From Microlunatus speluncae (GTDB taxonomy: Bacteria > Actinomycetota > Actinomycetes > Propionibacteriales > Propionibacteriaceae): a DNA stretch of 64,000 bases. Made by a program: the position numbers and the translations under genes. The notes beneath the pieces were generated by a model. That model ran no database searches and was not told the DNA's origin. It worked only from the letters and a program-made list of their open reading frames with translations. Position 1 is the stretch's first letter. Each line of letters starts with the position of its first letter. This document shows positions 16,364 to 24,738 of the stretch, one piece after another. The stretch lies in NCBI RefSeq assembly GCF_009299835.1, contig NZ_VKCZ01000020.1, positions 802,019 to 866,018 of the forward strand. Reading direction: 5' to 3'.

Positions 16364-17374
16364 CTAGCGCGGACACCAGCCTCCGTCAGGGTCGCATGCC
16401 CTGGTGATCTTGATGATCTTGCCGGACTGGTTCACCCAGACGACCGGGTCGGTTGGTCCGTCCTCGCTGACGCGAAAAGACAGGTGCGGGTCGCTGTCAG
16501 CGGTCGGGCGGGAGAACTGCCAATCCGTGGCCTTGCCGGCAAGGTCGGCCTGGCGGGCGATCGTCGGCAGCAGTTCGATGGCGAGGGTCGGGTCGATGCC
16601 GACGGGGTCAAACAGCCATGACTCGGGGTGACGAGGTATGACGTCGATCTGGTAGGGGCTCTCCCGTGGGTGTCGGACCACCCTGACCCCATGTTGTCGT
16701 CCATCCAGGTTCAGGTCGGCGTGGACGTAGTACTTGTCGGCGGATACCAGGTAGATCCTGCTGCCGTAGGCCTCGACGATCTCTTCGATCGCGCCGGCGA
16801 CGTCGGTAGGGTCGGACAGATCGACGGTCGGCACCCGACCGGTGCCGTCGACCTTGATGCCGGCGCGATCGAAGTCGCCGACTCCGTCGTCGGCCCAGAT
16901 CCGCAGCCGTCCGGTGTCGTCCAGCTCGAAGACGAGAGCCTCTGCCTCGGGCCCCGCATGCGCGACGAACTCGGACAGCAGCTGCAGCGGCAACTGATTC
17001 AGCCGCGTCGACGTCGTCGGCTGATGATCACCGGCGGGCTTGGCGCCGTTGTCCCAAGGACCAGCTTCGGACCGGGTGAACCTCAGAGTCTCACCGTCGG
17101 CCATCAGCAGTGTCACTGCGACCTTGTTCCTCCTCAGTTCAAGAGACTGGATGGCGTCGCGGCCGGTCTGATCGACGAGCTGGCGCAGCGCGTCGATGAC
17201 CTGTTGGGTGGCCGGGAACGGGTCCGGAGTCGGGTCTGGCTCTGGTCCTCGGCGGGGCAGCAGGCAGCCGCCGGACAGCACGCCGACGCCGAGGAGCGTC
17301 GCTCCGAACAGCAGCCGACGCCGCGGCAGGTCCGCCGAAGTCATGGCACGATCTTGGATCGCTTGGTGCAACAT
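16364..17374 (-). CDS. Predicted lipoprotein, function unknown
   Basis: Protein of about 336 residues. A twin-arginine-like segment (RRRLLFGATLLGVGV) precedes the lipobox LSGGC, with Cys37 as the lipid-modified residue; a PDPTPDP spacer follows. The rest looks like repeated beta-alpha units with acidic surfaces (ALVFELDDTGRLRIWADDG) and ends RACDPDGGWCPR, a probable disulfide. ATG 17374 is chosen because GAGAGGA lies just upstream and overlaps the stop of the erythromycin-esterase-like gene, so both are translated from one mRNA. No family is recognised. It probably faces the outer side of the membrane. Confidence 0.65.
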   Translation of the reverse strand: MLHQAIQDRAMTSADLPRRRLLFGATLLGVGVLSGGCLLPRRGPEPDPTPDPFPATQQVIDALRQLVDQTGRDAIQSLELRRNKVAVTLLMADGETLRFTRSEAGPWDNGAKPAGDHQPTTSTRLNQLPLQLLSEFVAHAGPEAEALVFELDDTGRLRIWADDGVGDFDRAGIKVDGTGRVPTVDLSDPTDVAGAIEEIVEAYGSRIYLVSADKYYVHADLNLDGRQHGVRVVRHPRESPYQIDVIPRHPESWLFDPVGIDPTLAIELLPTIARQADLAGKATDWQFSRPTADSDPHLSFRVSEDGPTDPVVWVNQSGKIIKITRACDPDGGWCPR

Positions 17375-17382
17375 CAATCCTC

Positions 17383-18690
17383 TCAGGGGTACGGATCGGC
17401 GGGGGTGACCGTCCGTCGGTGAATGATCACGTCGGCCCAGTCGGCCAGGATGCCGCCGGTCGCGTCGGAGGCGTGGCCGGCCTCGGGATAGCCGCGGGCC
17501 CGGAACGGGGCGGCCAGCCAGTCCCGCACGGCGCCGGGGGTGCGCTCGGTCAGGTCGAGGGCCGACTGCTCATGATCAAGATCGCGGAACCGGTGCTCGT
17601 ACCAGGTGGGCAGGGGTCGGGGCAGCTCGACCGTCGCCCCTTGCAGGGTCCGGTAGGTGCCGTGGTCGAAGGCCAGGCAGATCACGCGGTAACGGCTGCC
17701 GTAGCGGCGGGCGAGGTGCGAGCCGGCCGGCACGTAGGACGTTGACCCGGCGGGGGTGTTGATGCTGATCTTGGGTGCTCGGGAAGTGTGGGGGGTCGCG
17801 GCCCAGTAGACGGCGCGGGTACGAGAGTGACCGAGCCACCATTCGATCGTCCGGGCCGATCCGGCGTCGCGGTAGGAGGGGATGTCGGCCCAGAGCAGGC
17901 TGTAGTGGATGTAGAAGGCCTCGATCTGCCGGGCCATCTGCCGGGCGAGGGAATGGTGCCGATCCCCGGCCGGGCGGCCGATGCCGTCGACGATGGCACG
18001 GAGCCGTGCGGCCCGGCGGAGGTACAGCTGCTTCGTCTCGGCGGAGTAGTTTTCGTGGTAGTCGCGGGCGTACTGTCCGATCGTCTGCTTCGGGTCGGGC
18101 AGCAACGCGGTGATCAACTCCTCGGCCTCGGGATGCTGACCCGGTGCGACCTCCGCGACGTAGCTCGACAGCCGGCGGTAGACGTGACTGCGGGTCGCGT
18201 AGTGCTCGGCGCCGACGAAGTGAACTTGATCATGAGGATGGCGGGCGTTGTAGGCCCGGACCCAGGTCAGCAGGTCGATGACCTCCTGGTTGCGCCAGGC
18301 CGGGCTGAAGTCCTTGATCAACACCTCGAGATCACCGGCTCCGGTGCGGACGTATTCGTCGACCAGGAGACCGGTGGACCAATCCTCCTCCCAGATCAGG
18401 CTGCGGAAGCCGCGCTGCTCGACCAGGAAGCGGACCAATCGGTGCTTCAGGGTGGAGACTTCCGCGATGTTGTGGCCGGGCTCGCCCAGCCCGACCAACG
18501 TGCTTCCCGCCAGCGGTCGGTGCAGCGCCCGCAGATCATCCAGTGACGCGGCCGGATCCACGGTCGCCAGGCCGCGTGCGTTGGCGGTGATCCACTGCTC
18601 GACCGGGTGGCCCGCGGCCCGGGCCGCCGTCGGTACGCCCAGGGCCGCGGCTCCCGCGGCCGCGATCAACAGTCCCCTCCGAGTGATCAT
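17383..18690 (-). CDS. Erythromycin-esterase-family protein, exported
   Basis: Protein of 435 residues with a Tat-type signal (MITRRGLLIAAAGAAALG, cut near ARA). The mature part follows the EreA/EreB fold: LVGLGEPGHNIAEV (the conserved Glu and His of the active site), FRSLIWEEDWSTG, RAYNARHP, VHFVGAEHY and a late YWAATPHTSRAP where the family has a second histidine loop. Ere enzymes open macrolide lactones, but many homologues, including exported ones, have unknown substrates. ATG 18690 has AGAAGGAG about ten nt upstream. It is cotranscribed with the downstream lipoprotein. Macrolide hydrolysis is possible, not shown. Confidence 0.75.
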   Translation of the reverse strand: MITRRGLLIAAAGAAALGVPTAARAAGHPVEQWITANARGLATVDPAASLDDLRALHRPLAGSTLVGLGEPGHNIAEVSTLKHRLVRFLVEQRGFRSLIWEEDWSTGLLVDEYVRTGAGDLEVLIKDFSPAWRNQEVIDLLTWVRAYNARHPHDQVHFVGAEHYATRSHVYRRLSSYVAEVAPGQHPEAEELITALLPDPKQTIGQYARDYHENYSAETKQLYLRRAARLRAIVDGIGRPAGDRHHSLARQMARQIEAFYIHYSLLWADIPSYRDAGSARTIEWWLGHSRTRAVYWAATPHTSRAPKISINTPAGSTSYVPAGSHLARRYGSRYRVICLAFDHGTYRTLQGATVELPRPLPTWYEHRFRDLDHEQSALDLTERTPGAVRDWLAAPFRARGYPEAGHASDATGGILADWADVIIHRRTVTPADPYP

Positions 18691-18839
18691 GGTCGGTGTT
18701 CTCCTTCTGCTCCCTGCGCCGTTGACGAACAACAGCCAGACTCCCCGGAGCAGCCGAGCGACGGTAGTGACAACAGTCACCGGTGCGGTCCTCGCAAAGT
18801 CACCTCCGTTCTTGATCATGATCAAGAACGGAGCTCCCG

Positions 18840-19883
18840 CTAGAAGCGGTCGAGGCGGCAGCCGTCCAGGCTGGGCTCGGCAGTGCCGTCGACCAGTTCT
18901 CGGGCGGCCAGCCGACCAACCGCTGGGGCCAGGGTGACGGCGGCATGCAGCACCGTCAGATAGAGCCCGGGCGCGTCAGGGGCCGGGCCGATGATCGGTT
19001 CGCCGTCGGCCGGCATGGGACGGTCGCCGACCCGGGCGCTGAGCAGCTCCACGCTGTCGGCGGCGCGGAAGGTGGACCGGATGGCGGCCAGGGTCGGCTC
19101 GGGTGAGTCGGCCGCGGCGATCAGCTGGTCCGCGGCGACCTGTCGCAGATCGAAGTCAGAGGTGTTGATCACCGTACGGACCAGGCCGGCCGGGGCACGG
19201 AACCGGAACAGGGTCGCCGGCGACGGCTCGACCGGCACCGTCACGCCGGCCGTCGCGGCGAGGGCGGCCGTGGACACCCCGGCCGCGAGGACAACGGTCG
19301 CGGCGGGAAGAAACTCGGCGGCGGTCTCGACACCGACCACCCGGCCCGAAGCGTCGCGGCGAACCGCGGTGGCCGGGGTGTCGCGAAGGACCCGGGCACC
19401 GTGATCCCGGGCGCCGGTGATCAGGCGATCGACGATCCCGACCGCGTCGACCGCGCCCTCGTCGGGTGCCCAGACGGCCCATTCCGGCGGCTGCCGCAGG
19501 GCCGGCTCGATCCTCGCCGCGGTGTCCGCGTCGACGAGTTGCCGGCCGGGCCCGAGCTCAGGGGCGCTCTCCCCGATGCGCCAGGACAGCGAGCCGGACC
19601 AGGTCACAGGTAGCCCCGGGAGTTCGGCTTCGAGTCGGCGGTATTCATCGGTCGCGGTGGTCCGCAGCACCGCGGCCGGGCCGGAGTCGAGCCGCGACGC
19701 CGCGATCCAGGCGAACGAGTCGGCCGTCACCCCACCGCCGGGCCGCCGGGCCTCGATGAGGGTCACGGGCGCGCCGGCCCGCGCGGCGTGATAGGCCACG
19801 GAAGCGCCGACGATGCCGGCGCCGACGACGATGATCGGCCCGGCGCCGGTCCGGGAGGGCCGCGATTCCGGTGTCAGGGTCAT
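18840..19883 (-). CDS. FAD-dependent oxidoreductase (DAO family)
   Basis: Protein of 347 residues of the glycine/D-amino-acid oxidase family. The FAD-binding Rossmann motif is IIVVGAGIVGASVAYHAARAG (GxGxxG at 21-26) ending with the acid of TLIEARRPGGG. The second FAD segment is ATVVLAAGVST and the C-terminal motif is RPMPADGEPIIGPAPDAPGLYL. Its start overlaps the glycosyltransferase stop (TGATG), with CGAGAGGCCTCC upstream, so the two proteins are made together. Substrate unknown; amine oxidation or demethylation is the family chemistry. Confidence 0.87.
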   Translation of the reverse strand: MTLTPESRPSRTGAGPIIVVGAGIVGASVAYHAARAGAPVTLIEARRPGGGVTADSFAWIAASRLDSGPAAVLRTTATDEYRRLEAELPGLPVTWSGSLSWRIGESAPELGPGRQLVDADTAARIEPALRQPPEWAVWAPDEGAVDAVGIVDRLITGARDHGARVLRDTPATAVRRDASGRVVGVETAAEFLPAATVVLAAGVSTAALAATAGVTVPVEPSPATLFRFRAPAGLVRTVINTSDFDLRQVAADQLIAAADSPEPTLAAIRSTFRAADSVELLSARVGDRPMPADGEPIIGPAPDAPGLYLTVLHAAVTLAPAVGRLAARELVDGTAEPSLDGCRLDRF

Positions 19884-21085
19884 CAGGAGGCCTCTCGGTG
19901 TTGGTGCAGCAGGTCGGCCGCAACGGTCGTTCCATCGGTACGGATGGTCCCCGCGACAGCGGTCGCTCGGGCCCGGACCTCGCCGGTCAGGGCCGTGGTG
20001 AGGGCGGCGGTCAGCGACTCGACGGTGGGGGTCGTGCCGGCGTGGGCGACCCCGATGCCGAGCTCGGCCACTCTCCGCGCCCAATACGGTTGGTCGCCGA
20101 TCTGGGCCACGACCACCTGCGGCGCTCCGGCCCGGGCGGTTGTGGTGGTGGTGCCGGCACCGCCGTGATGGACGACGGCCGCGACCCGGCGGAACAGTTC
20201 CTGCTGGTTGACCTCGCCCACGACGAAGCAGTCGTCCCGGTCGTCGATCAGGGCCAGGTCGGCCCAACCGCTGGCCAGGACAACCCGCCGGCCGACGCCC
20301 CGTACCGCCTCGATCGCGACCCGGGCGACATCGGTCGCGGTGTGCAGGCCCATGCTGCCGAACCCAACGTAGACGGGTGGATCACCGGCATCGAGGAACG
20401 TCACCAGGTCGTCCGGCAGCGGCCGGCGGTCGGGCCGGATCCAGGCGCCGGTCCGGACGACCGCGTTCCCGTTCTGCGGCCACGGCGCGAGGACCGGGTC
20501 GGCGGCCAGCCAGGGCCGATCGGTGAAGATGTGATCGCGGACGTGGTCCACCGGCGGCAGGTCGAGCAGGGCCCGTTGCTGGTTCAACGGGCCGCGGTAG
20601 AGGGCGTCGGCCCGTTGCACGGCGTCCCGGTCCCACTGCTCGCGGTCATCGATCTCGGCCTGGGTAGCCGATTCACCCGGCACCGGGCCGGTCGGCGCGG
20701 GCAGGCCTTGGGGTTGCAGGCAGGCGAACACGTAGCGGATGCCCAGCTTCTCGGCCGCCTCACGCGCGCCGGCCGGCATCAGCCCGGTGGCGACCAGCAC
20801 GTCGCAGTCCCGGGCCGCCGCGCTGAGGACCTCGTACCGCTCGGCGACCAGGTCGGCCGCGATCTTGAACGCGTCCTGCGCCGACGGCGGTTTCGCGCCG
20901 GCGACCAGCGACCGGACCGGCCGGCCGAGCGGCCGGAACTCCACTCCGGAACCGTCCAACAGCTCCGCGAAGTCCGGCGACGCACACATCCGTACGTCCA
21001 CGCCGAGCTCACGTAGCCGCAGCGCCAGCGCGATCACCGGCTCGACGTCTCCGCGCGACCCGACCGTCGTCAACACCACCCGCAT
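19883..21085 (-). CDS. GT1-family (macrolide/MGT-like) glycosyltransferase
   Basis: Protein of 400 residues with the two-domain GT-B layout. The N-terminal acceptor domain starts MRVVLTTVGSRGDVEPVIAL, typical of antibiotic and sterol glucosyltransferases. The C-terminal donor domain has VYVGFGSMG and the nucleotide-sugar motif VHHGGAGTTTTTARAGAP, followed by QIGDQPYWARRVAELGIG. It should transfer a sugar from a UDP- or TDP-sugar to a small hydrophobic acceptor. ATG 21085 follows GGATGAGGAGGG. It is coupled to the FAD oxidoreductase and lies beside a TetR regulator, so it may belong to a detoxification or tailoring set (inference). Confidence 0.9.
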   Translation of the reverse strand: MRVVLTTVGSRGDVEPVIALALRLRELGVDVRMCASPDFAELLDGSGVEFRPLGRPVRSLVAGAKPPSAQDAFKIAADLVAERYEVLSAAARDCDVLVATGLMPAGAREAAEKLGIRYVFACLQPQGLPAPTGPVPGESATQAEIDDREQWDRDAVQRADALYRGPLNQQRALLDLPPVDHVRDHIFTDRPWLAADPVLAPWPQNGNAVVRTGAWIRPDRRPLPDDLVTFLDAGDPPVYVGFGSMGLHTATDVARVAIEAVRGVGRRVVLASGWADLALIDDRDDCFVVGEVNQQELFRRVAAVVHHGGAGTTTTTARAGAPQVVVAQIGDQPYWARRVAELGIGVAHAGTTPTVESLTAALTTALTGEVRARATAVAGTIRTDGTTVAADLLHQHREAS

Positions 21086-21113
21086 TTCCGCGACCCTCCT
21101 CATCCTCTGTTGA

Positions 21114-21809
21114 TCATGATTTCGGTACGGCCGGATCGTCACCGGTCGCATACGTGCTGAGGCCCGCGGCCAGGAAGTCGAACGCCTCCGCGGCAGCCCG
21201 GAGCATCCGTCGGCTGAGCGCTGCCGCGGATTCGGCACCGGGCAGGCCGGCGCGGTATTCGGCCAGGACGGCCTGGTGCACCGCGATGACGGCGTTGGCG
21301 ACCACGGTCGGCCGAAGATCTCCTGGCCGGGCGCCGACCTCGGCGGCGAGTTGTGCGCCGATCCGGTCGGCGAACCGGGCCAGGATCTCCCGCTCCCGCG
21401 CGCGCAGGGCCGGGCTGCCGGCGACCAACTCGGCGATCCTGGCCGCGCGGCGTCGAATCTCCACCTCGGCCGGGAACCGCTGGGCATAGCCGTCGAGGAA
21501 GAACGTACGCAGAGTCGCGAGCGCGGAGGTGCCGGCCGGCCGCCTGCGCAACGCCTCCAGCACCTCGGCTTCGAGGTCCTGGCCCTGCGGGTGGGCCAGG
21601 TCTTCTTTCGAGGCGAAGTGATTGAACACGGTCTTCTCGGTGACCCCGGCCGACGCGGCGATCTCGGCCACCGACACGTGCTCGAACCCGCGGTCGAGGA
21701 ACAGCTCCATCGCGGTCGCGGCGATCCGGGCCCGGGTGGCCGCCTTGCGCTGCTGGCGCAGCTTCGGCCGGCCCGGGTCCTGATCCGCCTGCGAGTTCGT
21801 TACAGTCAC
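21114..21809 (-). CDS. TetR-family transcriptional regulator
   Basis: Protein of 231 residues. The N-terminal HTH is RARIAATAMELFLDRGFEHVSVAEIAASAGVTEKTVFNHF (standard TetR spacing), preceded by a basic arm. The C-terminal ligand domain is helical (RRRAARIAELVAGSPALRAREREILARF). The GTG start at 21809 lies inside a perfect palindrome TTACAGTCACTGTAA (21800-21814), so bound repressor would block its own start region: direct autoregulation. It is 28 bp upstream of the glycosyltransferase in the same direction and probably controls it and the FAD enzyme; the divergent sulfotransferase could also respond. Confidence 0.88.
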   Translation of the reverse strand: MTVTNSQADQDPGRPKLRQQRKAATRARIAATAMELFLDRGFEHVSVAEIAASAGVTEKTVFNHFASKEDLAHPQGQDLEAEVLEALRRRPAGTSALATLRTFFLDGYAQRFPAEVEIRRRAARIAELVAGSPALRAREREILARFADRIGAQLAAEVGARPGDLRPTVVANAVIAVHQAVLAEYRAGLPGAESAAALSRRMLRAAAEAFDFLAAGLSTYATGDDPAVPKS

Positions 21810-21814
21810 TGTAA
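21800..21814. promoter_or_regulatory. Perfect 15-bp palindrome over the tetR start codon
   Basis: TTACAGT-C-ACTGTAA, 7-bp perfect arms. Such short dyads with outer TTAC/GTAA are usual TetR-type operators. It overlaps the GTG of the tetR gene and lies 87 bp before the divergent sulfotransferase start. Confidence 0.65.
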
Positions 21815-21900
21815 TCTCATCATAACGACTTCCGGGCGGGCCGCGAGCACCGTCACCCACGTCACGTACCGCGTGCAGACCTGAGCAAGGATTGAAGCCG

Positions 21901-22665
21901 ATGCAGCCGATCTCATCCACGACCACCGAACTCGAACTCGACGCGTACCTGCTCTGCGCGACGCCTCGCTCCGGCAGCACGCTGCTGTGCGGACTGCTCG
22001 AATCCTCCGGAGTCGCCGGTCACCCGGCCTCCTACTTCGACCCGCGAATCCTGGATCGCAACGCCGCGGAATGGCAGATCGCCAGATCGCCTGATGGACG
22101 AATTGACGACGCGTACCTGCGGCACGCCCGGATCGCCGGCAGCACCACGAACGGCGTGTTCGGCAGCAGGATCATGGGAGCGACGTTGCCGGTACTGACC
22201 GGCGATCTGGTCGCGGCCGCGCCGGACCGGGCCGGGACCGATCTGGATCGATTGACCGAGCACCTCGGGCGGATCCGGCTCGTCCATCTGCGGCGGCGCG
22301 ACGTCGTGGCGCAGGCAGTCTCCTGGGCCAGGTCGGAGCAGACCCATTTCTGGCATCCGGGCGAGGAGATCGCGCCGGGAGCCCAGGAGGCTCACTACGA
22401 CGAGGAACTGATCGATCAGCTCGTGCGGAAGATCGAGAGTTTCGAGGCCCGCTGGTCCGACTGGTTCACCGCTCAGCGGGTCACTCCGTGCGAGGTGGCG
22501 TACGAAGATCTCGCGGCGGATCCAGTCGGGGTCGCCGGCGCGGTCCTGGACTATCTCGGTCTGCAGGTGCCGCCGGATCGGACTATGGAGGTGCGAGCCC
22601 GGCGCCAGGCCGATCAGCTCAACGAGGACTGGATCGAGAGATTCAAGGCCGGCCGAACGGGATGA
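21901..22665 (+). CDS. Stf0-type sulfotransferase
   Basis: Cytosolic protein of 254 residues. LCATPRSGSTLLCGLLESSG is the 5'-PAPS phosphosulfate-binding loop, in the form seen in mycobacterial trehalose 2-sulfotransferase Stf0. Further family marks are PASYFDP, GVFGSRIMGATL, and LRRRDVVAQAVSWARSEQTHFWH, where the HLRRxD segment binds the 3'-phosphate. ATG 21901 has AAGGA nine nt upstream. It probably sulfates a sugar or glycolipid hydroxyl. Its divergence from tetR and the glycosyltransferase fits a glycan-modifying theme, but the acceptor is unknown. Confidence 0.85.
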   Translation: MQPISSTTTELELDAYLLCATPRSGSTLLCGLLESSGVAGHPASYFDPRILDRNAAEWQIARSPDGRIDDAYLRHARIAGSTTNGVFGSRIMGATLPVLTGDLVAAAPDRAGTDLDRLTEHLGRIRLVHLRRRDVVAQAVSWARSEQTHFWHPGEEIAPGAQEAHYDEELIDQLVRKIESFEARWSDWFTAQRVTPCEVAYEDLAADPVGVAGAVLDYLGLQVPPDRTMEVRARRQADQLNEDWIERFKAGRTG

Positions 22666-22736
22666 TCACCGCACCCACCTGGCCGATCAGCGCCGGGTCG
22701 TGACCGCCTTCCGAAACCCTGGCGATGATCATGGTG

Positions 22737-23606
22737 TCACCAGGTGACATCATCGAGCGCCGGCCAGGGCGGGCCGTCCCGGAGAGCGTTGAGGAAGGCC
22801 ACTCCCGATGCCCGGCCACTCGGGTGCTGGTCGTCGCGACGCCACCGGTAGGTCGCGACCATCGCCAGCACGAGGCCACGACACTCATCAACCAGATCTT
22901 GGTCGGCATCGGCGTACCGGTCGCTCACTTCTTGCGGCACCCAGCCGAGGTCGTACTCGATGGGGCCGTGCGCGGTGTTCTCGAAATCGATGAAGAGCGG
23001 TCCGTTCCTCGTGATGATCAAGTTCGCCGGGTGCGGCTCGCCGTGCAGCACCTGCTCCGGAGCGCGACGATGGGTGATCGCCCGGCTCAGCTCGCGCAGC
23101 GCATCGGCCAGGAACGTCCGGTCCGGGTCCGTGAGATCCGGCGTGAGGTCGCGGCGGTCGACGTCTTGTTGCACGGCGGCGACGCGATCCAGAGCGTGTG
23201 GCGTCCTGAGCTCAACCTGCCGCAAACCGGCATGGAGATGCTCAAGGGCCCGGGTGTAGTCGGCCGGCGGAACTGGCGCGGCCGGCAGCGGTTCGTGGTA
23301 GGTCCAGAAGGCGATCTCGAAGCCGTCGCGGACGAGGACCCGGGGCTCGACGCGAGGATCGAGCGCGGCCACCGGGCTGTCCGTCCGGGCAAGCTGTTTC
23401 ACCACTTCGACTTCTCGCTCGGGGCTCATCTCGTGGCCCTCGTGATGCGTCACGGGTGTGACTCGCGCGACGGTGTCGCAGGGGAGCAGGCGGACGACAA
23501 CACGATTGGAGTCATTGAGGACGACGGCGTCATCGACTCCTAGCCCGAGTGCTGAGGCGGTCGCGATCGCTGTTGCCACGGCCCGCCGTGCCTCCGCTGA
23601 TTCCAT
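22737..23606 (-). CDS. APH-fold phosphotransferase
   Basis: Protein of 289 residues of the aminoglycoside phosphotransferase superfamily. It has DSNRVVVRLLPCDTVARV in the N lobe, the catalytic loop LHGEPHPANLII (HGxxxxxN, with Glu in place of the catalytic Asp) and metal-binding FIDFENTAHG. The Asp-to-Glu change may lower or alter activity. ATG 23606 has GAGGAGGAACT upstream. The C-terminal part has YRWRRDDQHPSGRASG. It is convergent with the sulfotransferase; function unknown. Confidence 0.8.
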   Translation of the reverse strand: MESAEARRAVATAIATASALGLGVDDAVVLNDSNRVVVRLLPCDTVARVTPVTHHEGHEMSPEREVEVVKQLARTDSPVAALDPRVEPRVLVRDGFEIAFWTYHEPLPAAPVPPADYTRALEHLHAGLRQVELRTPHALDRVAAVQQDVDRRDLTPDLTDPDRTFLADALRELSRAITHRRAPEQVLHGEPHPANLIITRNGPLFIDFENTAHGPIEYDLGWVPQEVSDRYADADQDLVDECRGLVLAMVATYRWRRDDQHPSGRASGVAFLNALRDGPPWPALDDVTW

Positions 23607-23678
23607 TTCCGAGTTCCTCCTCGTGTGCATCCTCACCCTGGGCGTGGACTGCCTCAGGACGGTTGGACTTCGTGACGG

Positions 23679-24683
23679 CTATTCGAGGTCAGCTTGGATG
23701 AGGTCCTGGCCAAGTCTGGCGACCGCATGCTCGGGTGCCTCGATTCCGGCGGTGTCGATCATGGTCGTCAACCAGGGCAGGGATTCGAAGGTGCGCACGA
23801 TGCGGAGTGTCAGCATCCTGCTCCAGCCGAGGCGCCGGTCGGTTGTCTCGCCGGTTCGCTGGTCGAGCTTCTCCAGGTAGAGGTTGAACAGTTCCTGTTC
23901 GGCCCGTCCGGTCTGGGCGGCGATGGAGGGGAGCATGCCGGCAAGGTCGGTGTATTGGGGTCGCAGCGACATTGTTTCAAGATCGAATACGACCAACCGC
24001 GGATGGTCGTCGTCGGGTGCGGCGGTCCATCCGACCTGCTGGTAGCTCAACTCGTTGTGGTTCAGCGCGAGCGGCATTTGTCGGGCGCCTTCGGCGGCTT
24101 GTCGGTAGGCGCGCAGCCAGCGGCTCGCCTCGGCGGGAGTCGGCAGGAGGGCGATCAGCGACTGATGGATCCGGTCTTCGTAGCCGGAGGTTCCCGGCGG
24201 TGGCCTGAAGATGTTGGCGGGCGGGTTGCTGATGCCGTTGATGGTGGCGATGAGTTCGAGGAGATCATCGGCCTGGTCGGGGGTGGTGCCGATGGTGGGC
24301 AGGAACTGCAGCATGAGGATCTCGCCGGCCGCGGTCGTTGCCGCTCCGAGAGGCGGCGCGACCGGGGCGTGGCGTGACATGAGGTAGCGATACTTCGGGA
24401 TCTCCGGCCGAGCCGGGTTGGTGAGCTTCAGGAAGATGGTCCGGTTCTGCAGCCGTCCTTCCTGCTCCGCATAGCGGATCGTCAGAATCTGTGATCGCCC
24501 AGTTTGGTGCAGCCCCTGGATCTTGTGGGTCCTGAACGCGCCGATCGGTCGGTGCAGGGTCGGGATGCGGCCGCGCAGGTCGTCCCAGGTCAGGTCCCAC
24601 GGCAGCTCGACCGGTACGGGGTCCTGCCTCGCGGGCGAGCGTCCGTCCCGTTCTTCGGAGTAGTGCCGAGGGGCGAGGGCCAC
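23679..24683 (-). CDS. Degenerate kinase-fold (APH-like) protein
   Basis: Protein of 334 residues from GTG 24683. The layout is that of APH kinases: RTIFLKLTNP as the lysine strand, helical middle, a catalytic-loop equivalent ALNHNELSYQQVGW and a metal-loop equivalent LVVFDLETMSL. The catalytic Asp is replaced (HNELSYQQ rather than HxDxxxxN), while Asp and Glu remain in FDLE. It may bind a nucleotide without normal transfer, or be a divergent enzyme. It lies 72 nt upstream of the APH gene at 22737-23606 in the same direction. No substrate inferable. Confidence 0.6.
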   Translation of the reverse strand: MALAPRHYSEERDGRSPARQDPVPVELPWDLTWDDLRGRIPTLHRPIGAFRTHKIQGLHQTGRSQILTIRYAEQEGRLQNRTIFLKLTNPARPEIPKYRYLMSRHAPVAPPLGAATTAAGEILMLQFLPTIGTTPDQADDLLELIATINGISNPPANIFRPPPGTSGYEDRIHQSLIALLPTPAEASRWLRAYRQAAEGARQMPLALNHNELSYQQVGWTAAPDDDHPRLVVFDLETMSLRPQYTDLAGMLPSIAAQTGRAEQELFNLYLEKLDQRTGETTDRRLGWSRMLTLRIVRTFESLPWLTTMIDTAGIEAPEHAVARLGQDLIQADLE

Positions 24684-24738
24684 GCATCCACCCTGCCAGC
24701 GCGCGCTGTTGATCGCGAACGGTTTGATCTGGTGCCCG

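Noticed and set aside
18810..18835. TTGATCATGATCAA palindrome as a regulatory operator
   Set aside because: Similar TGATCATGATC strings occur at many unrelated gene ends in the window, so it reflects the general TGATCA excess rather than a specific operator.
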